Origin: CAYNRE01 sp964399535
GTDB lineage: Bacteria > Planctomycetota > Planctomycetia > Pirellulales > CAYNRE01
Length of the DNA stretch: 64,000 nt
NCBI GenBank assembly: GCA_964399535.1
Contig: CAYNRE010000009.1
Coordinates: forward strand, 372,001-436,000
Direction: 5' to 3'
A program made the position numbers and the translations under genes. The notes below the pieces were generated by a model. That model saw only the letters and a list, made by a program, of their open reading frames with translations, had not been told where the DNA came from and ran no database searches. Below, piece by piece: positions 44,110 to 53,751 of the stretch (position 1 is its first letter; the number at the start of each line of letters is the position of its first letter).

Positions 44110-46461
44110 TTACCCAGCTTCGCCAGGCCCACGGCCCGACTCACCGGGCGGCGACTCCACCGTGAGCCGCTCGGGGGCGATGACCGGACCCTGGATGGGC
44201 TCGAGCACCTGTGAGCTCGGCTGGGCCTGGTCTTGGCGCAACAGGTACCAGCCATCGAGCGCTACATCGGACCAGTGTTGGGCGGTTCGTTCGCCGGGCC
44301 AAACCACGCTCAGCCGGTCGACCTTTACGGCGTCGCCCAGGCCGATCTCCAGTCGCCGCGGCAGCGCGCCAAAGCTACTCACCAGCCCTGCCGCGCGATG
44401 AATCTGGCGCGACCCCGTGGGCGTGGAACAGGTAACGGTGACCCGGGCCCCCACCGCCGACCGATTGGCCTTGGTCCCCTCCAGACTTAAATACAGATAG
44501 TGGCCCTTGGTTCCTGGGTTCTGAAACAGGCTGTTGGTAAAGCGGTCGCCGGAGTAGAAGCCGCCGAGCGAGGCGTACACATCTTGGTCGCCATCGTTGT
44601 CCCAATCCGCGAAGGCGATGCCATGGCCTTTCTGGAGATGCCCGAACCCACCGGCCACGGTCACATTTCGAAAAGCCTGCCCGCGGTCGTTGCGCAGCAT
44701 GACGTTGGGGACCAGCCAGTCGTAGAACTGGCCTCCGGTGCCCTGGTACACATCGAGCCAACCATCGTTGTCCAAATCGCCGAAGCCGGCTCCCATGGTT
44801 GCCCAGGCATGGTCGAGCCCCAGCGGCTTGGTGACATCGGCGAACGTGCCGTCGCCTTGATTGCGATAAAGCCGGGGACTGGTACCTGGCGGTGCCGACT
44901 TACCATGCGCGTCGACGATCACGTCGGGGAGCGTGGCCGAATAGCTCGACACCCAAAGGTCCAACCAGCCATCGTTGTCGTAGTCGAAGAACCAAGTTGC
45001 GAAGCTTCGTAACGGCTCGGTCAGGCCCAGTTCCTCGGCCACGTCGACGAACCGGCCGTCGCCCAGGTTGCGGTAGAATCGATTCCGCCCGTAGCTGGGA
45101 TCGTCGAAGTAGTGATAGTTCGACACGAACAGGTCCAGATCGCCGTCGTTATCGTAATCGCCGGTGGCCACCCCCTTGGCGTAGCGGTTGTTGGCAACGC
45201 CTGCTTCGGCGGCCTGATCGGTAAAGGTGCCGTCGCCGTTGTTGTGATAGAGTTGGGCGGGAAAATCGAGCCAACTCCCTTTTTCGATGAGCGACTCGTT
45301 CGCCACATAGAGATCCAGGTGGCCGTCGTTGTCGAAATCACCCCAGACCGCGGCCTGGGTCGGAAAGGCGTCGTCGGCCAGGCCGGCGGCCTCGGTCACG
45401 TCGGAGAAATGCCCACGGCCGTCGTTGCGCAGCAAAGATTTCCGAATCCGCCCTTCGCGCAAGAACCAGCCCCCGCGGAGGACGAGTAGGTCGGCGTCGC
45501 CATCGTTGTCGTAATCGGCGCTCAGCAAATGCAGCCCGCCCAACTGGTCGGCCAGCCCGCGGCGAGCGGCCTGTTCGGCAAACCGGCCGTCTCCCTGGTT
45601 GTGATAGTACCGCAGCCGATCCTGTGGATCGGCCGAGGAGGCGATCAAATCAATCCGTCCGTCACCGTCGAAGTCGTCGGCCAACACCCCGCCCGCGATT
45701 CCCAAGCGGTTCACCCCAACCTCGGCCGCCACGTCGGGGAAACGCGGCTGGGGGCTGTCCGACGCTAGATACGAAGCAGGAAAACGGAACTCCTCGGGCA
45801 CCCCGTCCGGATAATCGGCCAGGGCCATTGCCAGGATGGCGAGCACCCAGCCCGTGGTCGATCGATCGGGCGGGTTGTACTCCAGGTACTCTAGATAATC
45901 GCGGCGAGCGGCCTGAGCCGCCTGGCGATGCTGGTGTTGGGCCCGGCCCGCCAGCGGAAAGATGCAACTCTCGGCACAGTGGGCGCCCAAGCAGTTTTGT
46001 TGCTCGGCCAGGCGCAGAAAAATCAGGCCGCGGGTGCGAACCAGTTCCGGCCGAATCGCCCTGAGCGCGGGTTCTCGCTCCGTGGCTGCCAGCGCTTCAG
46101 CGATAACCGACTGGGCTCGGTCCAAGTCGCCCAATCGCAGCCACTGCTGGGCCAGGTCGGCCTTGAGCAAACACCGCTGGGCCAGATCGGTGCCGGCCGA
46201 ATCGATTTGCGCCTTCAGCTCGGCAAGCTGCTGGCGCCCGTGAAAACGGTTCGTGCTGTTCTCGAGTGCCCGCGCAACCTGGCGAAATTCCTCGCCCGGT
46301 GGCAGCCCTGGGAACCGCAGGCTGGGAACACCCAGACCGCTCCACACCCACTGGTGGACCCATCTACTCGGACGCTCGGCCCGGGCCAGGCCGACCAACA
46401 GCACCGCCAGCGCGATGGCGGCCAGCAATTTGCCGCGATACCGCCTGAAAAGCGAGAACAA
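44110..46461 (-). CDS. CRTAC1-type FG-GAP/VCBS repeat protein with ASPIC/UnbV domain
   Basis: A 783-residue membrane-anchored or exported protein. A hydrophobic segment at residues 10-28 is the leader. Residues about 50-180 hold tetratricopeptide-like helices. From residue 240 repeated FG-GAP blades appear (DFDGDGRIDL, DYDNDGDADLLVL, DFDNDGHLDLYVANE, DYDNDGDLDLFVSN, DLDNDGWLDVYQG), a beta-propeller with Ca-binding loops. The C-terminal ASPIC/UnbV part is GARVTVTCSTPTGSRQIHRA. Such proteins are common in Planctomycetes and Acidobacteria and have no proven biochemical role. I see no catalytic site. Confidence 0.92.
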   Translation of the reverse strand: MFSLFRRYRGKLLAAIALAVLLVGLARAERPSRWVHQWVWSGLGVPSLRFPGLPPGEEFRQVARALENSTNRFHGRQQLAELKAQIDSAGTDLAQRCLLKADLAQQWLRLGDLDRAQSVIAEALAATEREPALRAIRPELVRTRGLIFLRLAEQQNCLGAHCAESCIFPLAGRAQHQHRQAAQAARRDYLEYLEYNPPDRSTTGWVLAILAMALADYPDGVPEEFRFPASYLASDSPQPRFPDVAAEVGVNRLGIAGGVLADDFDGDGRIDLIASSADPQDRLRYYHNQGDGRFAEQAARRGLADQLGGLHLLSADYDNDGDADLLVLRGGWFLREGRIRKSLLRNDGRGHFSDVTEAAGLADDAFPTQAAVWGDFDNDGHLDLYVANESLIEKGSWLDFPAQLYHNNGDGTFTDQAAEAGVANNRYAKGVATGDYDNDGDLDLFVSNYHYFDDPSYGRNRFYRNLGDGRFVDVAEELGLTEPLRSFATWFFDYDNDGWLDLWVSSYSATLPDVIVDAHGKSAPPGTSPRLYRNQGDGTFADVTKPLGLDHAWATMGAGFGDLDNDGWLDVYQGTGGQFYDWLVPNVMLRNDRGQAFRNVTVAGGFGHLQKGHGIAFADWDNDGDQDVYASLGGFYSGDRFTNSLFQNPGTKGHYLYLSLEGTKANRSAVGARVTVTCSTPTGSRQIHRAAGLVSSFGALPRRLEIGLGDAVKVDRLSVVWPGERTAQHWSDVALDGWYLLRQDQAQPSSQVLEPIQGPVIAPERLTVESPPGESGRGPGEAG

Positions 46462-46674
46462 CTCGAATCGACTCCGGCTGCGGATTGGGAACCGGTGGCA
46501 CCCGAACGATCAGTTAAGCTCGACGCGCTCAAACCAGACAAGGATCCTAGGTCTGGTTCGCGTCGCGAGCCACGCCACTCTGCCCACAGCCCCGTCGTAA
46601 AACGCCGCTTCGTTCCAGATCGATTATGATGGTCCGGAAACGCCTCGGCGCCAATGGGTCGGAGGAACTTGCCA

Positions 46675-46962
46675 ATGCACTACCTGCGCGTGTGGCTCAC
46701 CGTAAATCAGGCCGATCAGGTCGATCGCATCGCCACGCTGCTGGCCGAGGCGGGCCGGCTCTCTCGCCAGGAGCCGGGTTGCGAGCGGTTTGAGGTCTAT
46801 CATTCCGCAACCGATCCCCGCTGTTTTCTCCTGGTCGAAGACTGGGTCGACGAAGCAGCATGGCAGGCCCATCGCCGGGCCCAGGCATTTACCGAGATTT
46901 ACCAGCCTCTGGTGTTGCCGCATGTAACGCGGCAGCCCCACGTGTGCCAATTACTGAGCTAA
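46675..46962 (+). CDS. antibiotic biosynthesis monooxygenase (ABM) domain protein
   Basis: A 95-residue ferredoxin-like-fold protein of the ABM family. The pattern L-x2-EPG-C-x-RFEVYHS followed by FLLVEDWVDEAAWQAH is typical. The likely dimer acts as a quinol or small-molecule monooxygenase or as a heme-degrading relative, but the reaction is not readable. The start at 46675 is preferred because ggagga lies about 10 bases upstream; an ATG at 46654 would add seven residues. It is divergent from the CRTAC1-type gene. Confidence 0.88.
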   Translation: MHYLRVWLTVNQADQVDRIATLLAEAGRLSRQEPGCERFEVYHSATDPRCFLLVEDWVDEAAWQAHRRAQAFTEIYQPLVLPHVTRQPHVCQLLS

Positions 46963-47028
46963 ACGGGGGTTGGGCGCAAGCGGGTACCCAAACGGTCGGC
47001 CAGGGTGCTAGGGGGCGCGGCCGCGTCG

Positions 47029-49326
47029 TCAGATCTCGTCGGGTCGCGGGGCCAGCGGATCGACCCCCAGCCGCTTGTACTTCCCCGCGCACCAAAGCGG
47101 AATCAGGTTCTTGTACCACCGCGAGAACCGGCTTTCGCTTGGTCCGCCGGGCAGGTTGGTCCAGGCCTCGTCGCTCGCCAGATCGACTACGAAATGATAC
47201 GAGGGGGCGAACGTGGTCTCGCGCCGCGCCGCCCGCAACAGGTGCCCCTGAAACGGCGTGGCGTGGCAACCGGGCATGGGCAGGTCGCCGGTGTGAAAAC
47301 CGAGTGCCCGCCCTACTTTTTGACTCTCGAAGAACCGATTCGTAAAGCGAAAGGCGTTGGTCACCGCCCAGGGCTGTTCGGGCTCGGCCTGCTGCTGCAT
47401 TTTCTCGGCGGCGCGGCGAATGAGCTCCCCTTTGTCGCGGTCTTCCCACCACAGCGAGTGTTCGCGGGTGAGCAGCCGGTCGATGCAGGTGATCACCATG
47501 GTCGAGTAGCCGACCCGCGAGGAAAGATACAACATCCGCCGCCAACCGATGCCCGAGGAATGGCCGAAAATCTCCAGCAGCACATGCCGGTACAAGCGAC
47601 TGAACAGCGTGGCCTCGGTGCTCTCGGGGGCGTAGTTAAAGTCCCAGGCAGCCAGGCGATCGCGGAGCGAACCTGCGGGCAAGTGCGGCAGGAAGATCGC
47701 CACCAGGTCGCGGGCCTGCAAACTGATCACGTCGTACTGCAGCGCCTGCATATCGGCCAACGTAGCCTCGGGCATCTGACCTAGCCGCTCGACGATGCGC
47801 CGCTTGCGATGATCGGGAACGGGCACCGAAATCAGTTGAGGGCCGCCAGGCGGGTTAATGTCTTCGTTGGCCGAGGCCACGAACCCCTCGGGCGGATCGT
47901 AGATGCGGGGCAACGATTCAATCGGCACGCGACCTTGCCAATGATTTCGCTCGTCCCAGGCAGGCGCGGGAACCATGCCGCTGGTACTGGCCCCGCGGAT
48001 CGGGAACCACCCGTTGGCCTGGAGCCCGATGTGGCCCTGCCGATCGGCTGAAACCCAAACCAACGTGGGCTGAGGACACTGCCGCACCAAGTCGATCAGT
48101 TCGAGCGAGCTGCGGCAGCGGGGAACCTCGTTCCAGGTGGCCACCGACCGCCCCACGCCTTCCTGCGAGCCGGTCCAGGCGACCGACAAGTAGTAGCCCG
48201 GCCCCGTGGTTTCCGGGTCTCCCTCGAGGGTCCCTTGAGGATTGCTGCGCACCAGCAGCGTTTCGCTGGAACCCGACTTGCGCTCCAGTATCTCTTGGCG
48301 GACCTTGAAATCGTGCCAGTCCTCGCCCCGCCGATACTGCCAACCCGAAGGGCCGCGCCGGCAGTCTTCGATGAAATAGTCGCTGGTATCCCCCTTGAGA
48401 TAGGTTACGCCCCAGGCGACGTGTTCGGTCCGGCCGACGGCGAACATGGGTGAGCCCGGCAGCGTGGCCCCGCACAGGTAACCCTCTTCCCAGCGGAGCA
48501 AGGCCTCGTACCAAATGGCGGGCAGGCGGTTCACTTCCAGGTGCGGGTCCGACGCCAAAAGCGCGCTGCCCGTAGCCGTACGGCTCGGTGCCACGGCCCA
48601 GGCGTTACTGCCCGCCAGACGCGGCAGATCGGTAATCAGTTCGAGGGCCTCGTCGGAAAGCTGATTAGAGATCTTCACTTGCCGCAGCAGCTCGAAATCG
48701 GCTCCGTCGAGAACCGAACCGAACAGCTCGCGCAGTTTGTCCTCGGGAATGCCCGAGTGAATCAGCTCCAGCAGGAGCCGCTCGTTTTGCTGCTGGCCGA
48801 TGGCTAAACCGCCGAAGTTGAGCAGGTTGCCGATCAGCAAGATCGAGGCCTGGGTCCAAGGCTCCAGGGCGAAGCGCGTGGCCACCATCGGCAGCGAACG
48901 GCCCCACTGCTGCATGGCGTCGTTCACGCCCTCGCAATAGGCCGTCAGGTCGTCGAAGGTAGGATCGTCCAAGCGGCGGATCTCTTCCTCGACGTTGAGG
49001 AACAAGCCCACCCGGCGAAAGAACCGATCGGTCTCGAGCAGCTCGGGCTGGTCGCTGATCAGCTCAGCGGCGCGGCCCCGGGCCATGGCCCGCGCAAACA
49101 GCATTTGCGTGGGTCGATCGGTGAAGTGCATGAAGCCCAGGCCGTGCAGCACGTCGCGCCAGGTTCGCCCGGTGACCTGGGGAACGCCGTGCGCATCGCG
49201 CGCGACCTTGAAGCGGCGACGCGCGGTCTTAATCCGCAGGGGCTTGCTCACGGCTGTGGGAAACGTCCTTGCAGGCGGCTGTCGGCGGGCGCCGGCCCTC
49301 GAGCGTAACCGCTGGATGGGCCGCAT
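47029..49326 (-). CDS. penicillin acylase family (S45, Ntn-hydrolase) protein
   Basis: A 765-residue Ntn-hydrolase precursor. The N-terminal alpha-chain region has the family VARDAHGVPQVTGRTWRDVLHGLGFMHFTDR-like start. The processing and nucleophile site is GSNAW with Ser240, which becomes the beta-chain N-terminus after self-cleavage. Later parts AVGRTEHVAWGVTYLKGDTSDYF and GFVASANEDINPP with its conserved Asn also fit. The natural substrate could be an N-acyl compound such as an acylated amino acid or homoserine lactone; I cannot tell which. Unlike many S45 members, no hydrophobic signal peptide is visible at any of the candidate starts; I chose the ATG at 49326. Confidence 0.87.
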   Translation of the reverse strand: MRPIQRLRSRAGARRQPPARTFPTAVSKPLRIKTARRRFKVARDAHGVPQVTGRTWRDVLHGLGFMHFTDRPTQMLFARAMARGRAAELISDQPELLETDRFFRRVGLFLNVEEEIRRLDDPTFDDLTAYCEGVNDAMQQWGRSLPMVATRFALEPWTQASILLIGNLLNFGGLAIGQQQNERLLLELIHSGIPEDKLRELFGSVLDGADFELLRQVKISNQLSDEALELITDLPRLAGSNAWAVAPSRTATGSALLASDPHLEVNRLPAIWYEALLRWEEGYLCGATLPGSPMFAVGRTEHVAWGVTYLKGDTSDYFIEDCRRGPSGWQYRRGEDWHDFKVRQEILERKSGSSETLLVRSNPQGTLEGDPETTGPGYYLSVAWTGSQEGVGRSVATWNEVPRCRSSLELIDLVRQCPQPTLVWVSADRQGHIGLQANGWFPIRGASTSGMVPAPAWDERNHWQGRVPIESLPRIYDPPEGFVASANEDINPPGGPQLISVPVPDHRKRRIVERLGQMPEATLADMQALQYDVISLQARDLVAIFLPHLPAGSLRDRLAAWDFNYAPESTEATLFSRLYRHVLLEIFGHSSGIGWRRMLYLSSRVGYSTMVITCIDRLLTREHSLWWEDRDKGELIRRAAEKMQQQAEPEQPWAVTNAFRFTNRFFESQKVGRALGFHTGDLPMPGCHATPFQGHLLRAARRETTFAPSYHFVVDLASDEAWTNLPGGPSESRFSRWYKNLIPLWCAGKYKRLGVDPLAPRPDEI

Positions 49327-49742
49327 CAACCGTATCGGTCGCAGGAACGGGGATTCACGAAAGTTTAGCACATCCCTCACCGGCTCCGGCCAGGCTTGGG
49401 GGTAGCGATCGCTCGATGTTTGCCGATTGCTCGGGCCAGGCGGCCCGGCGCCCGTCATGCGGCGCGCTGACGGCACCCCCGAGTCGGGTTAGACTGTGAG
49501 GTGTGCTTTCGGGCGGGGGCAGCCCCTCGGGGGGCATGCTGCTCGTGGCGCGGACTCCCGCGGCAACCACTAGCCTTGTGTCGTCCTCTGGGGCACCTGG
49601 GCGTTCCCGGCCGGCTCGGCCGTGGCCGATCGGCGGGGGGGGTTGCTTGGCGCGATACGGACCTACTCTCATGGACCAGCTAGGTTTTACGGCCTCGATT
49701 CGCGGAGTCGCTGGCTTGGATGGCGCGCGGCCCGGTGCCGAA
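49327..49742. other. divergent intergenic region, penicillin acylase / metzincin-phosphatase genes
   Basis: About 415 bases. The plus-strand reading frame of the fusion gene stays open upstream to 49503, but the codons look non-coding (Gly/Pro/Ser-rich) and lie before a clear signal peptide start. I see no repeat or strong promoter pattern. Confidence 0.5.
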
Positions 49743-52700
49743 ATGCCGAAGTTAGCGCTTCGGCTCTCCCGCGTGGCATTTGGGTGGGCGCTTTCGCTCG
49801 CCCTGGCGACGTTGCAGGCCGGCGCCGCGGAACCGGCTCAAGTTGTCGTGCTGGGCAATCGCACTTCGGTTCCGGTGGCCTGTCGCGTGGCGGCCTCTGC
49901 CGATCGGGCGATCGAGCTTCGGTTGGCCGTGGGCGAGGTTCGCGCCCTGCGTACGCGCGGACCGCTGGAGATTCGATTCCAGTCGGCAGGCAATCCGCGC
50001 GCCTACCACGTTCCGCCGCAGTCGATCTACGTGTTTGCTCCCGATGGGGAGGACGTCGACCTGGTCGGCATTGAACTGCCGGAGGCCACCCGGCAAACGG
50101 CCGCCGCGGGCGACGGCCCCACCTTAGAACCCCAACCCGATCGGCAACTGGCCGCCGGCGCGCTAACGGTCAAACTGCTCGTCGACGATGAACAACCCCG
50201 CGCGCGCAGCTACTGGGAAAAGCGGCTTCGCGCGCGCTTGGAGGCCACCTCAACGATCCTGCGCCGTCATGCCGGCCTGGAGCTGAAGGTGGTTGAAGTG
50301 GGGACCTGGACCTCGGACCCGGCTGCCAAGGACCTGGGCGAGGTTCTGGCCGATTTCGAGCGGCACGTCGACCCTGCCCCGGCCCATCTGGCCATCGGTT
50401 TCTCCAGCCAGTTGGCGCAGCTTCCGCTGCGGATGCATCTCGGCGGGCTGCGCGGGCCGCTCAGTCGGCACCTGCTGCTTCCCGAACTGGATCAGGCCGA
50501 GCATCCCGATCTGCCGCTTGAGCTGCTGCTGCATGAACTGGGTCATTTTCTCGGGGCAGTCCACAGCCCCGAACCGCTGTCGGCAATGCGGTCGTTTCCC
50601 CGCCCGCTCGATCCGCAAGAGGGGCGAGCCATCGTGCCGGCCACGCACTACGACCCGATTAACGCTTGGATCATGTCGCTCGTGGCCGAGGAGCTGCGCG
50701 TCTGGGAGTTGCGCGATCTGGTCGATCTGCGGCCGGCCACTCGGCAATCGATCAATCGCGCTTATCGCATGCTGCACGACGCGCTACCCGAGGACAAGCT
50801 GCTTGCGCAGACCGCATCGCTGGGCCTGGTGGCTCGCCGGCCGGCGGCGCCCAAGGCGCAAATCGCGCCGCGTGGCGACGAGGCCGAGGCTGCCCGCAGC
50901 GTGGTCCTGGCCGTGGTTGCCGCCGCGGAGCAGAACCAGCTTCTGGCTTCCCAGCCGGCAACGGCCGGATCCGCCCCGCCTGCCGCGGGCGACGGCCTGA
51001 CCGAGCTCTATTACCAGGCCGCGGCGGCCGCGGCGGCCCAATTGCCCGAAAAGCTGGCCCCCCGGGCGTTTCTCTTGGGCATGGGCATCGCCTTGGATCG
51101 CAGCGAGCTTCTGCGCAACAACTACTTGTACCGCGGACTTTATCGCGCGGTCGAAAGCGATTCGGAACGGGCCGACCGCCTGCGAGTGCTCGGCGTGCCG
51201 TCGATTTGGGCGCGCAACGACCTGGCTCACCACTTCGCCATCACGGGCCTGATGCTGGCGGCCGGCGGCGAGGCAGCCGCCGAGAGCGCCGGAATCTTCA
51301 AAGAGGTGCTCGATTCGCAGGGCAGTTCCGGCTTCAGTTTCGTCGATCTGCTGGCCGACCTGGCCGGTATTTCGTTCGCTCAGGCCGTGCTCGACGGCCA
51401 GATTCCGCTAAGCCGACTCTCCGACGAGTTCACCGTTGAGCGGTTCATGCCCGAAGACCTGGGGCTGCAAGAGGGGCTTTCCTGGACGCAATTCACCCAG
51501 GCCTTTGGCTCGACGAGCGACCCGCGGTTTCAGACCGAGCTCGACGGCCTGCGCTTGCGCATCAGGCGCCTGCCGGTATACCTGGAGCTGGCCCGCGCCG
51601 CTGGCGACCCCGAGGCCGAAGCCCTGTTGGCCCAGGCGGCCGACACCGGGCCCGCCGACCCGGTTCGCGATCTGCAAACCCAGGCCCACCGCCAGGGGCG
51701 GGCCGAGTGGGGGTATTGGGGCGCCTGGCCCGAGAAGTACCACGGCTGGGCCAGCCACAGCAATCGTTTGATTCCCGTCTATACCTTCGGCGCCACGCTC
51801 GACTCGGTGCGCGGAGAGCATAGCCCGTATCGCAGCGCCGAATCGCTCGAGCGGCTTTTCGGGCGCCAGCCCGAGGGGACCCTGAACCCGGGGGCCGAGT
51901 ACTTCGACCAGACCGACGTTTATCGGTTGCAGCAGGCCGCCGCGGCCGCGGGCAAGAAATACATTATTCTGATCGTGTTCGATGGCATGGATTGGCAAAC
52001 CACCTGGGCCGCGGCCACGTACGCCAAGGGCCAGGTCGCCTATCACGAGGGGCGCGGCACCGGGCTGGCCTTTCAAGACTATCGCGGAGCCACCACCGAT
52101 TTCGGCTACTTCGTCACCAGCCCCTGGGTGAAAAACGTTCCCTTCGACGTCGATCGGCAGATCGTGCTCAACGGCGGCGACCGCGAATTCGGCGGATACG
52201 ATTTCGCGCTCGGCGGCGCGGCCCCCTGGGCAGTTCCGACCGAGCCGACCTATCTGCTCGCCAAGTACCGCGAGCGCACCCAGGCCGTGACCGATTCGTC
52301 GGCCTCGGCCACTTCGCTCTGCGCGGGAATCAAGACCTTTAACCAGGCCATCAACGTCGACCCTACCGGCCAGCAGGTTTCGACCATTGCCCGGCAACTG
52401 CAAGCCGAGCGGGGTTTTGCCGTCGGCGTGGTGACGAGCGTGCCCATCAGCCATGCCACGCCGGCCTGCGCGTACTCGAACAACGTGGCACGCGACGATT
52501 TCCAGGATCTTACCCGCGACCTGCTGGGCCTGCGCTCGGCGGCCCACCCCGACGAGCCTCTGCCAGGGGTCGACGTGCTGATCGGAGCCGGCTGGGGGCA
52601 GCAGGTGGCCACGCACAGCGAGCAGGGCCAGAACTACGTCGCGGGCAACCCCTACCTCACCGCCGCCGATCGGCAGGCAATCGACCTCTTGCAGGGTGGC

Positions 52701-53282
52701 CGCTACCGCGTGGTCGAGCGGGCCGAGGGCCAGGAGGGCCGGAGCGCGCTGATCTCGGCCGCCACCGAGGCAGCCGACGCCGGCCAGCGGCTGTTCGGCT
52801 TTTTCGGGGCGCAGGGCCTGGTCAAACCCAACTCGCCCGGCGGACACCTGCCGTTCCGCACCGCCGACGGACGCTATGACCCCGTGGCGGGAATCTTCGG
52901 CTTTGCCGAACGCTACACGCCGGCCGAACTGACCGAGAACCCAACGCTCGCCGATTGCGCCGAGGCGGCCCTCAAGGTGCTCGAAAAAGATCCCGAGGGG
53001 TTCTGGCTGATGGTCGAGGCGGGAGACGTCGATTGGGCCAATCACGACAACAACATCGACAACTCGATCGGCGCAGTGCTGAGCGGCGACGCGGCATTTC
53101 AGACCATCGTCGGCTGGGTCGAGCAGCACCAGGCTTGGGACGATACACTGGTCATTCTCACGGCCGACCACGGCCACTTTCTCAATCTCACGCACCCGGA
53201 AGTGCTGGTTCCAGCGGCCGTTCCGCAGGACCAGACCGATGCGGCCGCCGCGGCGGCCGATGACGCCGCGCCGGGCACCTGA
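49743..53282 (+). CDS. fusion of a matrixin-like metzincin domain and an alkaline phosphatase domain
   Basis: A 1179-residue secreted protein starting MPKLALRLSRVAFGWALSLA with a signal peptide. Residues about 130-290 contain a metzincin zinc site, HELGHFLGAVH at 264-274, with a Met-turn SAM eight residues later, as in matrixins. A helical region of unknown type spans about 380-650. From residue 740 an alkaline phosphatase core follows: FDGMD (Asp747), nucleophile Ser852 in TDSSASAT, SHATPA, VEAGDVDWANH (Glu1092) and TADHGH (Asp1142, His1143). It ends only 37 residues after TADHGH, so the segment that carries the last zinc-binding His of E. coli PhoA is not seen. It probably acts outside the cell. 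Activity of either half is inferred. Confidence 0.85.
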   Translation: MPKLALRLSRVAFGWALSLALATLQAGAAEPAQVVVLGNRTSVPVACRVAASADRAIELRLAVGEVRALRTRGPLEIRFQSAGNPRAYHVPPQSIYVFAPDGEDVDLVGIELPEATRQTAAAGDGPTLEPQPDRQLAAGALTVKLLVDDEQPRARSYWEKRLRARLEATSTILRRHAGLELKVVEVGTWTSDPAAKDLGEVLADFERHVDPAPAHLAIGFSSQLAQLPLRMHLGGLRGPLSRHLLLPELDQAEHPDLPLELLLHELGHFLGAVHSPEPLSAMRSFPRPLDPQEGRAIVPATHYDPINAWIMSLVAEELRVWELRDLVDLRPATRQSINRAYRMLHDALPEDKLLAQTASLGLVARRPAAPKAQIAPRGDEAEAARSVVLAVVAAAEQNQLLASQPATAGSAPPAAGDGLTELYYQAAAAAAAQLPEKLAPRAFLLGMGIALDRSELLRNNYLYRGLYRAVESDSERADRLRVLGVPSIWARNDLAHHFAITGLMLAAGGEAAAESAGIFKEVLDSQGSSGFSFVDLLADLAGISFAQAVLDGQIPLSRLSDEFTVERFMPEDLGLQEGLSWTQFTQAFGSTSDPRFQTELDGLRLRIRRLPVYLELARAAGDPEAEALLAQAADTGPADPVRDLQTQAHRQGRAEWGYWGAWPEKYHGWASHSNRLIPVYTFGATLDSVRGEHSPYRSAESLERLFGRQPEGTLNPGAEYFDQTDVYRLQQAAAAAGKKYIILIVFDGMDWQTTWAAATYAKGQVAYHEGRGTGLAFQDYRGATTDFGYFVTSPWVKNVPFDVDRQIVLNGGDREFGGYDFALGGAAPWAVPTEPTYLLAKYRERTQAVTDSSASATSLCAGIKTFNQAINVDPTGQQVSTIARQLQAERGFAVGVVTSVPISHATPACAYSNNVARDDFQDLTRDLLGLRSAAHPDEPLPGVDVLIGAGWGQQVATHSEQGQNYVAGNPYLTAADRQAIDLLQGGRYRVVERAEGQEGRSALISAATEAADAGQRLFGFFGAQGLVKPNSPGGHLPFRTADGRYDPVAGIFGFAERYTPAELTENPTLADCAEAALKVLEKDPEGFWLMVEAGDVDWANHDNNIDNSIGAVLSGDAAFQTIVGWVEQHQAWDDTLVILTADHGHFLNLTHPEVLVPAAVPQDQTDAAAAAADDAAPGT

Positions 53283-53333
53283 TCGAATCGCGCCGCTACC
53301 GCCCTACCCCAGGCTTTCGCCCCCTATCGCGCC

Positions 53334-53723
53334 ATGATCCTCAGCGGACGGCTGACCGTTTCCGATTCGCAATGCGCGTCGGCCGCCCCAGCCGCGGGGG
53401 AATCGATCGAAACGCTGATCTCCCGTGAAGGACTGCGACTCGAACGTATTGTCTCGCGTGGCGATGCTTCCCCGCCCGGTTTCTGGTACGACCAGGACGA
53501 GCACGAATGGGTGCTGCTGGTCTCCGGCCGGGCACGGCTGCAGTTCGATTCCGAACCGGCGATGCTCGAACTCGAGCCGGGAGATTGGGTGCAGATTCCG
53601 GCCCGTGCCCGCCATCGCGTGGCCTGGACCGATCCCAGGCAGCCGACTGTTTGGCTGGCGCTGTATTATCCGGCCGGCGCCCAGCCCGGCACCAAACGGT
53701 TTACCGAGCCTGGTTCGGCGTAA
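53334..53723 (+). CDS. small cupin-domain protein
   Basis: A 129-residue cupin. The first cupin motif includes YDQDEHEWVLLVSGRARLQF and the second LELEPGDWVQIPARARHRVAW, with His residues in the usual metal positions (WYDQDEHEW and RHRVAW). Such small single-cupin proteins (phosphomannose-isomerase-like or similar) bind a metal and a small ligand; no reaction can be assigned. It begins 51 bp after the metzincin-phosphatase fusion and may be cotranscribed with it. Confidence 0.88.
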   Translation: MILSGRLTVSDSQCASAAPAAGESIETLISREGLRLERIVSRGDASPPGFWYDQDEHEWVLLVSGRARLQFDSEPAMLELEPGDWVQIPARARHRVAWTDPRQPTVWLALYYPAGAQPGTKRFTEPGSA

Positions 53724-53751
53724 ACCGCGACGCGAACGCCGCGCGGCACCG

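Noticed and set aside
49503..49742. An 80-codon N-terminal extension of the metzincin-phosphatase protein
   Set aside because: The codons encode low-complexity Gly/Pro/Ser sequence, and a normal signal peptide begins at 49743.
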